Shown here: positions 41,153-50,729 of the stretch, piece by piece
How positions within the stretch are numbered: the stretch's first letter is position 1
Layout: the number at the start of each line of letters is the position of its first letter
Origin: Ruegeria atlantica
Lineage (GTDB): Bacteria > Pseudomonadota > Alphaproteobacteria > Rhodobacterales > Rhodobacteraceae
Direction of reading: 5' to 3'
DNA: 64,000 nt
Assembly: GCF_001458195.1 (NCBI RefSeq)
Contig: NZ_CYPU01000007.1
Span: forward strand, 102,040 to 166,039
Position numbers and translations under genes: made by a program
The notes under the pieces: generated by a model
What the model was told of the DNA's origin: nothing
Database searches by the model: none
The model's input: only the letters and a program-made list of their open reading frames with translations

Positions 41153-42666
41153 CCACTCCACTTCTAAGCTTACAAGGGCTAACCAAAGCCTATCCCGGCG
41201 TCGTGGCCAATGATCAGGTGTCCTTTGACATCGGTGAGGGCGAAGTTCACGCTCTGCTCGGCGAAAACGGCGCCGGCAAATCCACGTTGGTCAAAATGAT
41301 CTATGGGCTGGTGAAGCCCGACAGCGGCACCATGCTGCTGCGCGGACAAGCCTTCGCGCCACCCGAACCCCGCGCCGCACGGGCTGACGGGATCGCGATG
41401 GTGTTCCAGCACTTCTCGTTGTTCGACGCATTGAACGTGGCCGAAAACATCGCCTTGGGGATGGAAAACCCACCAGCCATGGGCGATCTGGCGGCGCGTA
41501 TTCGCGAAGTATCGGAAACCTATGGTCTGCCGCTGGATCCCTATCGCACTGTCGGTGATCTGTCTGCGGGTGAGCGTCAGCGGGTCGAAATCATCCGCTG
41601 TCTGCTGCAGGATCCCAAGCTTCTGATCATGGACGAGCCGACATCGGTTCTGACACCTCAGGAAGTCGACATCTTGTTCGAAACGCTGAACAAATTGCGG
41701 TCCGAGGGTACTTCGATCCTGTATATCTCGCACAAGCTGGAAGAAATCCGCACACTGTGCGACCACGCCACAATCCTGCGTTTGGGTAAGAATGTCGGCG
41801 AATGCGTTCCAGCTGAGACCTCAGCGCGGGATATGGCCGAGATGATGGTGGGTTCGACCCTGCAAACACCCGAGCGTTCGGGGCGTGAGTTCGGTGAGGT
41901 CGCCCTGGATGTCAGCGGTTTGTCAGTTCCATCACCATCCGAGTTCGGTACCGCATTGAAGAATGTCCACATGACCGTCCGTAAGGGCGAAGTTTTGGGC
42001 GTTGGCGGTGTCGCGGGCAACGGCCAGGACGAATTGTTGGGCGTTCTGTCGGGCGAGATCACCACAGCACCCGACGCGATTAAGTTCAACGGCCAGCCGA
42101 TCGGAAAACTGGGGCCTACCGCGCGCCGCAAGCTGGGCGTTCTGACCGCTCCGGAAGAGCGGTTGGGACATGCGGCCGCCCCTGACATGAGCCTGACCGA
42201 AAACGCTTTGCTGACTGGATCGGTCCGGGAAGGACTTGAGAACAACGGCTTCCTCAAATGGGCAGAAACCAAGAGTTTTGCCGAAAAGATCATCAGTGCC
42301 TTTGACGTCCGCACACCGGGGCCAGAAAACGCAGCACGATCTCTGTCAGGGGGCAACCTACAGAAATTCGTCATTGGGCGCGAAGTCCTGCAAAACCCGG
42401 ACGTTCTGGTTGTGAACCAACCGACATGGGGCGTTGATGCGGCCGCCGCGGCCTCGATCCGTCAGGCCATTCTGGATTTGGCCGCCAAAGGCACCGCAGT
42501 CATCTGCATATCGCAAGATCTGGATGAGCTGATGGAGATATCGGACAGCTTTGCAGCGCTCAATGAAGGGCGGCTCAGCGCTCCGCGTACGACCACGGGT
42601 CTGACGGTCGACGAAATCGGCCTGATGATGGGCGGCGCGCATGGCATGGAGGTGGCCCATGTTTAA
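41149..42666 (+). CDS. BMP-family ABC transporter, duplicated ATP-binding protein
   Basis: A 505-residue protein with two ABC domains. The first has Walker A GENGAGKST near residue 40 and signature DLSAGERQRVEI; the second has a degenerate P-loop region (GVAGNGQDELLGVLSGEI) and signature SLSGGNLQKFVIGREVLQNP. This layout is that of nucleoside/simple-sugar importers (NupO/RbsA type). The GTG start within the xdhC stop is chosen, giving TTPLLSLQGLTKAYPGVVAN. It should power uptake of a purine or purine nucleoside. Confidence 0.93.
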   Translation: MTTPLLSLQGLTKAYPGVVANDQVSFDIGEGEVHALLGENGAGKSTLVKMIYGLVKPDSGTMLLRGQAFAPPEPRAARADGIAMVFQHFSLFDALNVAENIALGMENPPAMGDLAARIREVSETYGLPLDPYRTVGDLSAGERQRVEIIRCLLQDPKLLIMDEPTSVLTPQEVDILFETLNKLRSEGTSILYISHKLEEIRTLCDHATILRLGKNVGECVPAETSARDMAEMMVGSTLQTPERSGREFGEVALDVSGLSVPSPSEFGTALKNVHMTVRKGEVLGVGGVAGNGQDELLGVLSGEITTAPDAIKFNGQPIGKLGPTARRKLGVLTAPEERLGHAAAPDMSLTENALLTGSVREGLENNGFLKWAETKSFAEKIISAFDVRTPGPENAARSLSGGNLQKFVIGREVLQNPDVLVVNQPTWGVDAAAAASIRQAILDLAAKGTAVICISQDLDELMEISDSFAALNEGRLSAPRTTTGLTVDEIGLMMGGAHGMEVAHV

Positions 42667-42729
42667 TCCGTCGGACCGCCTTCGGCGGGAAAATTTACAA
42701 AAAGATGAAGAAACTGGGGGAATGAGCAG

Positions 42730-43812
42730 ATGATTGTGTTGGAGAAACGGCCGCAGCCGTCCAAAGCGTGGTCTTACGCGACCCCTTTGGTGGCCGTGCT
42801 GGCAACCATGGTTTTCGGCGGCATCCTGTTCGCCATTCTGGGCAAGAACCCGATCCAAGCCATTGGCACCATTTTCTGGGAGCCGCTGTTTGGCGAGTTC
42901 GCTTTCTACTATCGTCCACAATTGCTGGTCAAAGGCGCGCCGCTGGTTCTGATCGCCATTGGCCTGTCCTTGGGTTTCCGAGCCGGTATCTGGAATATCG
43001 GGGCCGAGGGGCAATACATCATGGGCGCTATCTTTGGCGCAGGTGCAGGTCTGGCCTTTTACCCGCTGGATGCGTTCTACGTTTTCCCGATCATGGTGAT
43101 CGCCGGCGCATTTGGCGGTTGGCTTTGGGCGGCGATACCGGCCTTCCTGAAGGTGCGTTTTGGCACCAACGAAATTCTCGTATCACTGATGCTGGTCTAC
43201 GTGGCCGAGCAGATGCTGGCTTCGGTTTCGCTTGGCCTGCTTAAAAACCCCGAAGGGTTCGGCTTTCCCGGATCGCGCAACCTGCAATCCTATGAAAGCG
43301 CGCATAACGCTGAGTTGATCGCCGGATCGGGTATGCACTGGGGTGTGGTGACCGCGCTGATCGCTGTGATCTTTGCCTATGTCCTGCTGAACCGTCACAT
43401 GCTGGGCTTCCACATTCGCCTGACGGGCGAAGCGCCTCGGGCGGCGAAGTTCGCGGGTGTAAACCCGGCACGTCTGATCCTGTTCTGTCTGGGCATGTCC
43501 GGTGCCCTGGCCGGGTTGGCGGGGATGTTCGAGGTCGCAGGCCCATCAGGTCAGGTCAGCATCGACTTTAACGTGGGCTACGGCTTTACCGCGATCATCG
43601 TGGCCTTTCTGGGCCGTCTGCATCCGGTGGGTATCCTGCTGGCAGGTGGCTTGATGGCGTTGACCTATATTGGCGGCGAAATCGCGCAATCCCAGTTGGG
43701 CCTGCCTGCGGCTGCCATTCAGGTCTTTCAGGGCATGCTCCTGTTCTTCCTGCTGGCTTTCGATCTTTTGACCAACTACCGCATCCGTGCGGCCCGTAAT
43801 GAGGTGGCGTGA
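42730..43812 (+). CDS. ABC transporter permease (BMP/nucleoside type)
   Basis: A 360-residue inner-membrane permease with about nine to ten hydrophobic segments. The BPD_transp_2 signature (GFRAGIWNIGAEGQYIMGAI) is present, and the loop GEAPRAAKFAGVNPARLILF is typical of this class. It stands 63 bases after the ATPase gene and three bases before the second permease. It pairs with that permease as a heterodimeric channel. Confidence 0.93.
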   Translation: MIVLEKRPQPSKAWSYATPLVAVLATMVFGGILFAILGKNPIQAIGTIFWEPLFGEFAFYYRPQLLVKGAPLVLIAIGLSLGFRAGIWNIGAEGQYIMGAIFGAGAGLAFYPLDAFYVFPIMVIAGAFGGWLWAAIPAFLKVRFGTNEILVSLMLVYVAEQMLASVSLGLLKNPEGFGFPGSRNLQSYESAHNAELIAGSGMHWGVVTALIAVIFAYVLLNRHMLGFHIRLTGEAPRAAKFAGVNPARLILFCLGMSGALAGLAGMFEVAGPSGQVSIDFNVGYGFTAIIVAFLGRLHPVGILLAGGLMALTYIGGEIAQSQLGLPAAAIQVFQGMLLFFLLAFDLLTNYRIRAARNEVA

Positions 43813-43815
43813 CCC

Positions 43816-44736
43816 ATGGACCTAGGTGAAATCAATCCCGTACTTCTGGTCGCCTCGCTTATGGTGGCCGCAACCCCCCTGCTGCTGGCGGCGATCGGAG
43901 AGCTTGTCGTCGAAAAAGCAGGTGTTCTGAACCTTGGCGTAGAGGGCATGATGATCGTCGGCGCAATCAGCGGATTTGCGATATCTGTCGAAACAGGATC
44001 ACCCTGGCTGGGGTTCATTGCAGCAGCCATTGGTGGCGCGGTTCTGTCCCTGCTGTTCGTCCTGCTGACGCAGTTTGCGCTGGCGAACCAGGTGGCCAGT
44101 GGTCTTGCACTTACCCTGTTCGGCCTAGGCTTCAGCGCACTGATGGGTCAAAGCTATGTAGGTGTCAAACCGCCCAGCATGGGAGATATCCATATCCCGT
44201 TGCTCAGCGATATTCCGGTGATCGGCCCCATCCTGTTCCAGCATGATCCGATCCTGTATCTGGGCATCGCGCTGGTTGCAGCCGTCTGGGCCACGCTGAG
44301 ATACACCCGCGTCGGTCTGATCCTGCGCGCAGTGGGTGAAAACCACGACGCCGCACACGCCCTGGGCTACAAGGTCATCAAAATCCGCATCCTGGCGATC
44401 CTGTTTGGTGGCGCCTGCGCGGGCCTCGGTGGAGCCTATATCAGCCTGATCCGCGTCCCGCAGTGGACCGAGGGCATGACCGCCGGTGTTGGCTGGATCG
44501 CTCTTGCGCTGGTGGTCTTTGCCAGCTGGAAACCATGGCGTGCATTGCTGGGTGCTTATTTGTTTGGCGGAATCACGGTGTTGCAGCTTAATCTGCAGGC
44601 AGCAGGCGTTGCCATCCCAGTCGAGTATCTGGCAATGTCGCCCTACATCATCACGATCCTTGTGCTTGTGATCCTTTCGGCCGACAAGAGCAGCGCACCT
44701 GCCTCACTGGGCCGGACCTTCCACGCCTCGCACTAG
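43816..44736 (+). CDS. ABC transporter permease (BMP/nucleoside type), second subunit
   Basis: A 306-residue inner-membrane permease with about eight to nine hydrophobic segments. The signature region is VVEKAGVLNLGVEGMMIVGA near residue 35, with AVGENHDAAHALGYKVIKIR near 170. It is the partner of the preceding permease, 35 bases before the binding-protein gene. Confidence 0.93.
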   Translation: MDLGEINPVLLVASLMVAATPLLLAAIGELVVEKAGVLNLGVEGMMIVGAISGFAISVETGSPWLGFIAAAIGGAVLSLLFVLLTQFALANQVASGLALTLFGLGFSALMGQSYVGVKPPSMGDIHIPLLSDIPVIGPILFQHDPILYLGIALVAAVWATLRYTRVGLILRAVGENHDAAHALGYKVIKIRILAILFGGACAGLGGAYISLIRVPQWTEGMTAGVGWIALALVVFASWKPWRALLGAYLFGGITVLQLNLQAAGVAIPVEYLAMSPYIITILVLVILSADKSSAPASLGRTFHASH

Positions 44737-44771
44737 ACGGGGCCAATTGAACCAACTTGGGGAGTAACCAC

Positions 44772-45845
44772 ATGAAATTCACTTCACTTCTTGCCGGTGC
44801 TGCGATGGTGCTGGGTCTGGCGACCGGCGCGGTCGCACAGGACAAAACAAAAGTAGGCTTTGTCTATGTCGGCCCGGTGGGCGACGGCGGCTGGACCTAT
44901 GAACATGACAAAGGCCGTCTGGCGGTCGAGAAAGAATTCGGCGACAAAGTCGAGACTGTGTTTGTTGAATCCGTTCCCGAAGGCCCGGACGCGGAACGTG
45001 TGATGACGCAGATGGCGCTTGAAGGCGCTGACCTGATCTTTACCACCTCGTTCGGGTACATGGACCCAACGATCAACGTGGCCAAGAAATTCCCGAACGT
45101 GAAGTTCGAGCACGCGACCGGCTATAAGACCGCCCCGAACGTGTCCGTCTATTCGGCCCGTTTCTACGAAGGTCGTGCCGTTCAGGGCCACATCGCGGGT
45201 AAAATGACCGAGTCGAACATCATCGGATACATTGGCTCCTACCCAATCCCCGAAGTGATCCGCGGCATCAACTCGGCCTACATCCATGCCAAAAAGGTAA
45301 ACCCGGATGTCGAGTTCAAGATCATCTGGGCCTACACTTGGTTCGACCCGGCGAAAGAGGCTGATGCCGCAACCGTTCTGATCGAACAAGGTGCGGACGT
45401 GATCCTGCAGCACACCGACTCGACCGCGCCGCAGGCGGCTGCGCAAGAGGCAGGCAACGTGATCACTTTCGGTCAGGCCTCGGACATGAGCGAATATGCT
45501 CCCAAGCCGCGCGTCTCTTCGATCATCGACAACTGGGCGCCTTACTACATCGCACGTACCCAAGCTGTCATGGATGGGTCGTGGGAAACCGTGAACACTT
45601 GGGACGGCATCAAGGAAGGCATGGTTGAGATCGGTGAGATCTCGGACGCCGTTCCGGCCGACATCAAAGAAGAAGCACTGGCGATGACAGCGGCCATGGC
45701 AGCGGGTGAGTACCATCCCTTCACAGGCCCGATCAAAAAGCAGGACGGCAGCGACTGGCTGGCTGAAGGCGAAACCGCCGATGACGGTACACTGGCAGGT
45801 ATGAACTTCTACGTCGAAGGTCTGGAAGGCGAAATTCCGCAGTAA
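44772..45845 (+). CDS. BMP family ABC transporter substrate-binding protein
   Basis: A 357-residue periplasmic protein with a signal peptide (MKFTSLLAGAAMVLGLATGA cut after VAQ; no lipobox Cys). The BMP/PnrA fold is shown by KVGFVYVGPVGDGGWTYEHD, PNVKFEHATGYKTAPNVSVY, RFYEGRAVQGHIAGKM and GSYPIPEVIRGINSAY. Family members bind purine nucleosides, and the xdh genes upstream suggest a purine or urate-precursor ligand here. ATG 44772 is preceded by GGGGAG. It is the last gene before a strong terminator. Confidence 0.94.
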   Translation: MKFTSLLAGAAMVLGLATGAVAQDKTKVGFVYVGPVGDGGWTYEHDKGRLAVEKEFGDKVETVFVESVPEGPDAERVMTQMALEGADLIFTTSFGYMDPTINVAKKFPNVKFEHATGYKTAPNVSVYSARFYEGRAVQGHIAGKMTESNIIGYIGSYPIPEVIRGINSAYIHAKKVNPDVEFKIIWAYTWFDPAKEADAATVLIEQGADVILQHTDSTAPQAAAQEAGNVITFGQASDMSEYAPKPRVSSIIDNWAPYYIARTQAVMDGSWETVNTWDGIKEGMVEIGEISDAVPADIKEEALAMTAAMAAGEYHPFTGPIKKQDGSDWLAEGETADDGTLAGMNFYVEGLEGEIPQ

Positions 45846-45884
45846 ACTGTGATCTTCTGAGACTAAGCTTTAGAAAAATCGACG

Positions 45885-45913
45885 AGGCCCGCATATACAT
45901 GCGGGCCTTTTTT
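45885..45913 (+). terminator. terminator of the xdh-ABC operon
   Basis: A perfect 10-bp stem (AGGCCCGCAT and ATGCGGGCCT) with a 4-base loop is followed by TTTTT. It lies 40 bases after the binding-protein stop. Confidence 0.92.
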
Positions 45914-46190
45914 GAATGACCGTTCCGAGCCCTTAGTGTCGTATGCCGCACGATATACGAAGGTCCGGTCCTCGAGCGTAGTCATAGACCTAGCAATATT
46001 TAAGGCGGTTCTGTCAACGGCTTGTGGCATAGGAATTTCTGACGATTTCGGTTGAGCGCTCCAAAGAGACAAAACGATCTTTTGGGGCGGGAAGGTTTTG
46101 GATGCAGTTTTTTTGTCCAGAATACAACTTCAGGGTTTGTTGAACGAGTAGGTCCAACTCGGCTAACATCCTTAGAAGTATCGTGGGGTG
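45914..46190. other. AT-rich intergenic region before the M15 peptidase gene
   Basis: Together with the terminator, 345 bases separate the genes here. No gene or recognisable regulatory site was found. Base composition shifts toward A/T from about 45930, marking the start of the accessory stretch. Confidence 0.4.
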
Positions 46191-47159
46191 ATGTTGTTGT
46201 CTGACATAGAGTTCAAGAAACTTGAAATCCTTGATCGCGAAGCGCGCGTCAAGGAGCGTGAGTTAGAGTACAATATTGCACAAGCTAAGAACAACTCGTG
46301 GAAGTCGCCGCTAGTTGTCGCAATTCTCGCGGCAGCAATCGGGGCAATGGGTAATGCGTTTATTATCTACTACAGTTCGTATCTTGAGCGCACCGCAGCG
46401 GCTACTGAGCACCAACGAGAAATCAAACTGGCTGAGAATGACGCTGAGCGAGAACGCATTCTGGAAATGATCAAGATCGGTGAACCCGAACAAGTTCAAC
46501 GCAATCTTGAGTTTTTTATTGACACTGAACTCGTTCAAGATTCCGAGACAGTTGCCAGTATCCAAGAGTATTACCAGAATACCACGCCCGGTGAAGGCCC
46601 CGGGGCTTCGTCTGGGACAGTGAGTTTTGACGAGCTAGGAATTAATCGGTCAGAAATAAACGGGAGTTTGACAGCTCCGAGCAGAGTGTTTCTAAAAGAA
46701 AATTTGGGAAAGCCGCGTGAGGAGTTAAGTGACAGTTGCGAACCGGTTACCAACGAGGCTTGGAAGGCAAAACTGCAAGTCGGAGAAGTAGGTGGTTTGC
46801 GGGTACATCTACTGGCTCCCGCAATTCAATCGCTTGAGAAGGTTTTTTCCGAGATTGAGGAAAAACACCCACACATTTTGTTCAAAATCGGGAGCGCTGG
46901 AACGCTATGCGTTCGCAGGGTCCGTGGCTCCTCTTCGTTCGCAGGCTCTCACAGTTGGGGCACAGCAATCGACTTAAACTTGGATGGTGAACTAGATCGC
47001 TTCGGCGATGAAAAGGTGGATGTCCAGTTGTATCGCGTCGCTCTTATTTTCATAAAGAATGGATGGGTTTGGGGAGGAGGGTTCGCCCGTGAAGATTCGA
47101 TGCACTTCGAAGTTAGCGAACAATTGCTTCAAAGATGGATAAGCGATGGCGTCCTGTAA
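46191..47159 (+). CDS. membrane-anchored M15-family peptidase
   Basis: A 322-residue protein. An acidic/basic helical N-terminus (EFKKLEILDREARVKERELE) precedes one membrane helix (SPLVVAILAAAIGAMGNAFI, about 38-60) and a second charged helix (about 65-110). The C-terminal domain (about 190-322) is a zinc D-Ala-D-Ala carboxypeptidase or endopeptidase-like fold: metal ligands H and D in FAGSHSWGTAIDLNLDG and H in EDSMHFEVS. It should cleave cell-wall peptide stems or a foreign murein substrate. It is a lone gene with lower GC than its neighbours and without a signal peptide; it looks acquired. Confidence 0.75.
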   Translation: MLLSDIEFKKLEILDREARVKERELEYNIAQAKNNSWKSPLVVAILAAAIGAMGNAFIIYYSSYLERTAAATEHQREIKLAENDAERERILEMIKIGEPEQVQRNLEFFIDTELVQDSETVASIQEYYQNTTPGEGPGASSGTVSFDELGINRSEINGSLTAPSRVFLKENLGKPREELSDSCEPVTNEAWKAKLQVGEVGGLRVHLLAPAIQSLEKVFSEIEEKHPHILFKIGSAGTLCVRRVRGSSSFAGSHSWGTAIDLNLDGELDRFGDEKVDVQLYRVALIFIKNGWVWGGGFAREDSMHFEVSEQLLQRWISDGVL

Positions 47160-47370
47160 AATCATTGTGCCAAAACACAAGTGTTTATGTCACAGGAGAA
47201 TACGGCCGTTTCTGTTTGGCTAACCGGAAGCAGCCATTGGCCCACCTACGGTAAATTGAAGCTTTGTCCGCATTGCAGTCGTTCACGTCGAGTGCAGCGA
47301 ACGACCGCTGTGCGCCCAAATTGTTCAATGCTGCATGCCCTACAAACGACCGCTCTCCAAAGGAACCTTC

Positions 47371-48683
47371 CTAGTTGACGAGCTTTTGGGCACGTTCAAC
47401 GATGTCTTCTCGTGAAAGAACACTCGGAGGTTCCAACAGGTGGGTAACATTTACACTTAAGCGGTGAATATCGGCATCTGTCTCAGCCAGTTTTCGGATT
47501 GCCGCTCCAATCTTCCAACGGTTTTCGATATCTGCGGGGCGCTCGCCGACCGTACTTGGGTGTTCCAGATCACGGGTTTCCATGACAGACAAACCAACTT
47601 GATTGAGCGGCTCAGATGCTTTGAAGTATCGCGGTGCCAGACGATCCAAGCCATCGGGCATCCCGGAACGCAACGCCCGCGCTTGGCCTGCGGACAGGCT
47701 TATGCCTTGTCCATACATCGGGTTAAAGCTTGTCACCGCTTCACCCATGGGAATTACCCCCGTGGAAACCGGTCCATTTGGTCATAGCGAAGCCAAAAAC
47801 CCTTTGGAATTTTGTAGGAGCGAAAGTCGGAAACCGGTTCTGCACGGTTCAACTTTTCGTGGATGATGGGGTGGGCAAGGCCCTTCGTCCATTCAACGAA
47901 TCCTTCTGCCTCGCGTGGAGCCATGTCGCCACCCCTTCCGTACATGGTCGCAAGCCAAAGCTCGCCGTAGACGGGTGTTAGATAGGCCGCGCGAGTGTTG
48001 GGCGGAATTGCAAGCATAAGGCAGGCCCAAGTATCACCTGCCAAATCAGGAGGTGGGCGGAATAGCCCGGACGTGTATGACATGCCGATGCCCAGTTCCG
48101 GACGTTCGGCGTCACCATAACTGTGATCGACGAGCCAACGCGGCAAAGTTGTCGCGCGACCGGAACAATCAACGACCAGGTCGGAGTCGATTTCCATACC
48201 GTTGTCGCCTGTTTGAACTTTCACGCCAGATACGTCGTTGTTGCCATCAGTGCAAAACTGCGTAAATCTAGTGGCTTCCTTGATTGATACATTTAGCAAC
48301 GCGAGCACACGCTGGCGCGTCACGTGTTCCAACAAAGGCCGAGTCACCGACGGTGTAAGGATACCTGCATCTCGAATTGGAGTCGGGCCAGCCGCATCGT
48401 CGAACCAGATATCCTTGTTTCTGCGAATTTGAACGGCACCCGCCGCATAGAGTTCGGCCATGATGCCTGGCAGAAAATCCTCCATGGCTTCAACTGCATA
48501 TCCAAGGAACGTATGTACGTGTGCACCTTGCGGGCCACCTTTTCGAACTTGAGGCGTGCGCGGCAGATCATCCTTTTCGATGATTATGACATCAGCAAAT
48601 TGGTCTGCGAGCACTGCTGCTGCCATCAAACCGGCCATGCCTGCCCCAATTAAAATTACTCGTTGCTGTTGTCGGCTTGTCAT
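47371..48683 (-). pseudogene. FAD-dependent monooxygenase split by a -1 frameshift
   Basis: The first part (48683 to 47754) has the FAD motif VILIGAGMAGLMAAAVLADQ, VVDCSGRATTLPRWLVDHSY and ends RFPRG followed by a stop. The second part (47748 to 47371), in another frame, goes on exactly as expected: MGEAVTSFNPMYGQGISLSA. Adding one base to the C5 run at 47757-47761 (G5 on the coding strand) would restore RFPRGVIPMGEAV and give about 440 residues. It is either a real pseudogene, a phase-variable tract or a sequencing error. Substrate unknown. ATG 48683 follows GGGA. Confidence 0.75.
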
Positions 48684-48888
48684 AACTGTGTCCCACATTT
48701 CCGTTAGAAATGAAGACTAGCATTTTCTTGATTTTTTTCAGAAGCCGACATTTTCTCTCAAATGTTGGGTGTCCGAATTGTCCGCAACTAAGTCCATTCA
48801 CGCACCTCGTCAGACAAGAACGGCAGGCAAGGACTTTTCCATCGCCTACCACGATCAGGCCGGCCCTTTGGATCGCAGGTTCATCTCG

Positions 48889-50142
48889 TCAAACGTGATG
48901 AGATGAACCTGTTGGCCCGGTCAGCACCAGCGTATTCACCGGCATCAGTATCAGACGCAGGCGCAAGCCCGCCGCGTGGACAACACCGATCGTGTCAATC
49001 ACATGCAAGGCGGCGGCGTGCCAGAATCCCAGGTTTTCATGTTCCAGCCGTTCGTGGTTGTCGGTGTAGACATTCGCCAGACAATTGCTGCCGGGCGGTA
49101 TGTCATCGGCCATGTTTTTGTACAGCGGCTCCATATAGACCAAAATCGAGCCGGGCACCTTGTTGGTCTGAACATCGCGCAGCTCATCTGTGGGACGTAT
49201 CTGACCTGACGGGATGACATCCTGCACCTCAACCACAACCATCGGGATCACGGTGAAGGGCTTGGTCATGCAACCCAACTCTCCGATCATGCCCGGCTTG
49301 ATGACCTGAGCGGCCATCTGGTTGAATGCAGCCTGAAACCGGTTATGGCCCGAGCTTGACGGAACCAGAATGCCCGCAGGCCGCAGCAAAGGACTGACAT
49401 AGTCGCCCACCTGAAGGCCAAATTGTTCAACCCGACCGGTCACACCTGCGCTTACGAGTGTTTTGTCCAGCTCGGTCAGCGCGGCGTCCAACTGGGCGTT
49501 GGCGCTGGCCAGTTGGGCCGGGATCAGTTCTTCGATCTGCTGCACCACGGCGGCACGGCGGGATCGCGATGCGGTCAGCTGCGCTTCACGCTCGGCAACA
49601 AGGTTTTCCAACCGGTCGATTTCGGCCAATCGCACGGCGCTGGAGCCTTCGTCCCGCAGGGTGGTGTTACGCTCCAAATCCTCAAGCGATTGATCCAATG
49701 CAGCGCGCGCGCCTGCGATGCCTGCGTCGGCCTCGGCCAGATCGGTTTCCGCCACTTTCAGCGATGCCTGAACCTGCGCGATCTGCGCATGCGCGGCCTC
49801 GACCTGTGCGGTTTGGGTGAAATCCTCGATCCGGAAAATCGGCTGGCCGGCAGTGACCTGCTGATTGTTGGTGACGTAAATTTCGGACACGCGACCGCCG
49901 AGTTGAGGCAGAATTGTCACCGTGCGGAAGTAGGACGCCGCCGTTTTACTGGCAGGGTGGAAGTAAAACAGCGTGGTGATCACGGTCAGCGCAAGAATGG
50001 CGCAGGTGGTCAGGCCCCAGCGCAGTTCATACCACATGGTGAACAATGTGATTTCATGGCCTATGCGTTTGCCCTGTACGTAACGACGGAACAGGTAATC
50101 CGGCAACACGGTGACCAACGCGCACATCAGTGTTTCAAGCAT
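48889..50142 (-). CDS. HlyD/EmrA-type membrane fusion protein
   Basis: A 417-residue periplasmic adaptor anchored by one N-terminal helix (WGLTTCAILALTVITTLFYF, about 48-68). The biotinyl-lipoyl-like strand pair flanks a long coiled coil (about 115-230: VEAAHAQIAQVQASLKVAET and further). The lipoyl signature is LPQLGGRVSEIYVTNNQQVT near residue 95. It begins three bases after a small membrane protein gene. Usually such a protein works with an inner-membrane transporter, but none is adjacent. Confidence 0.85.
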   Translation of the reverse strand: MLETLMCALVTVLPDYLFRRYVQGKRIGHEITLFTMWYELRWGLTTCAILALTVITTLFYFHPASKTAASYFRTVTILPQLGGRVSEIYVTNNQQVTAGQPIFRIEDFTQTAQVEAAHAQIAQVQASLKVAETDLAEADAGIAGARAALDQSLEDLERNTTLRDEGSSAVRLAEIDRLENLVAEREAQLTASRSRRAAVVQQIEELIPAQLASANAQLDAALTELDKTLVSAGVTGRVEQFGLQVGDYVSPLLRPAGILVPSSSGHNRFQAAFNQMAAQVIKPGMIGELGCMTKPFTVIPMVVVEVQDVIPSGQIRPTDELRDVQTNKVPGSILVYMEPLYKNMADDIPPGSNCLANVYTDNHERLEHENLGFWHAAALHVIDTIGVVHAAGLRLRLILMPVNTLVLTGPTGSSHHV

Positions 50143-50145
50143 CTC

Positions 50146-50549
50146 TTACTGCTCCTGCTGCGCGGTAGCTTGCGCTGGGGCCGAGGGGGCAGGAACATCG
50201 TTGCCTTGATTGCCTAAGGATCGGATTGCGTCGGCAATGGCGCGCAAGGGGGCGGCGACATCCGGGAACTGGAACCCGGCTACAAGAATGGCCGCCACCC
50301 AGAACAGACCATTGTGGGTAAACAGAGCCAACAGCGCCAATATCCCCACAAGCTGAAACTGAGGGTGGTTGGATTCATGCGCGATTTTTCCGGGATGGAG
50401 TGCAGTGTGAAATAGCCAACCCCGATCAGGACGATCACCAAAATGGTAAAAACAAACATGAAGGTCAGCAAAAAGTCGCTGCCATCTGCCTGCGTGACGT
50501 ATGAGGGGATATGCCCCGTGGCCATTGGATGTAATTCTGCCGGTGTCAC
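50146..50549 (-). pseudogene. small two-helix membrane protein partner of HlyD, frameshifted
   Basis: The coding frame starts at GTG 50549 (GGAGAA six bases before): TPAELHPMATGHIPSYVTQA, then a helix (FLLTFMFVFTILVIVLIGVG) and SIPEK. From there the frame must shift to read IAHESNHPQFQLVGILALLA, a second helix, and the C-terminus PAPSAPAQATAQQEQ. One base is missing in the T5 run at 50385-50389 (A5 on the coding strand). It lies three bases before the HlyD gene. No family name can be given; a role in the same export system is inferred. Confidence 0.6.
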
Positions 50550-50729
50550 GTCTTTCTCCGATTCCGATGATGGCTGCACTAAAAACAGGCCAGCCTCTTT
50601 GGTTCAAGTTTACATTGCGGAAATTACACCTCTTTTCCAATAGCGTTACGCGTGCGAAGCTCTGCCCATGAATAAAAGCAGATCTCAAATCCACCCGTTT
50701 TGGGGTGATCTCCGGGCGGAGCTACTGAC

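Noticed and set aside
45863..46072. Small minus-strand open frame over the operon terminator
   Set aside because: It runs through the terminator hairpin and has no recognisable features or good ribosome binding site.
47181..47378. 65-codon plus-strand frame after the M15 peptidase gene
   Set aside because: It has no ribosome binding site and reads as low-complexity basic/Cys-rich sequence; a remnant at best.
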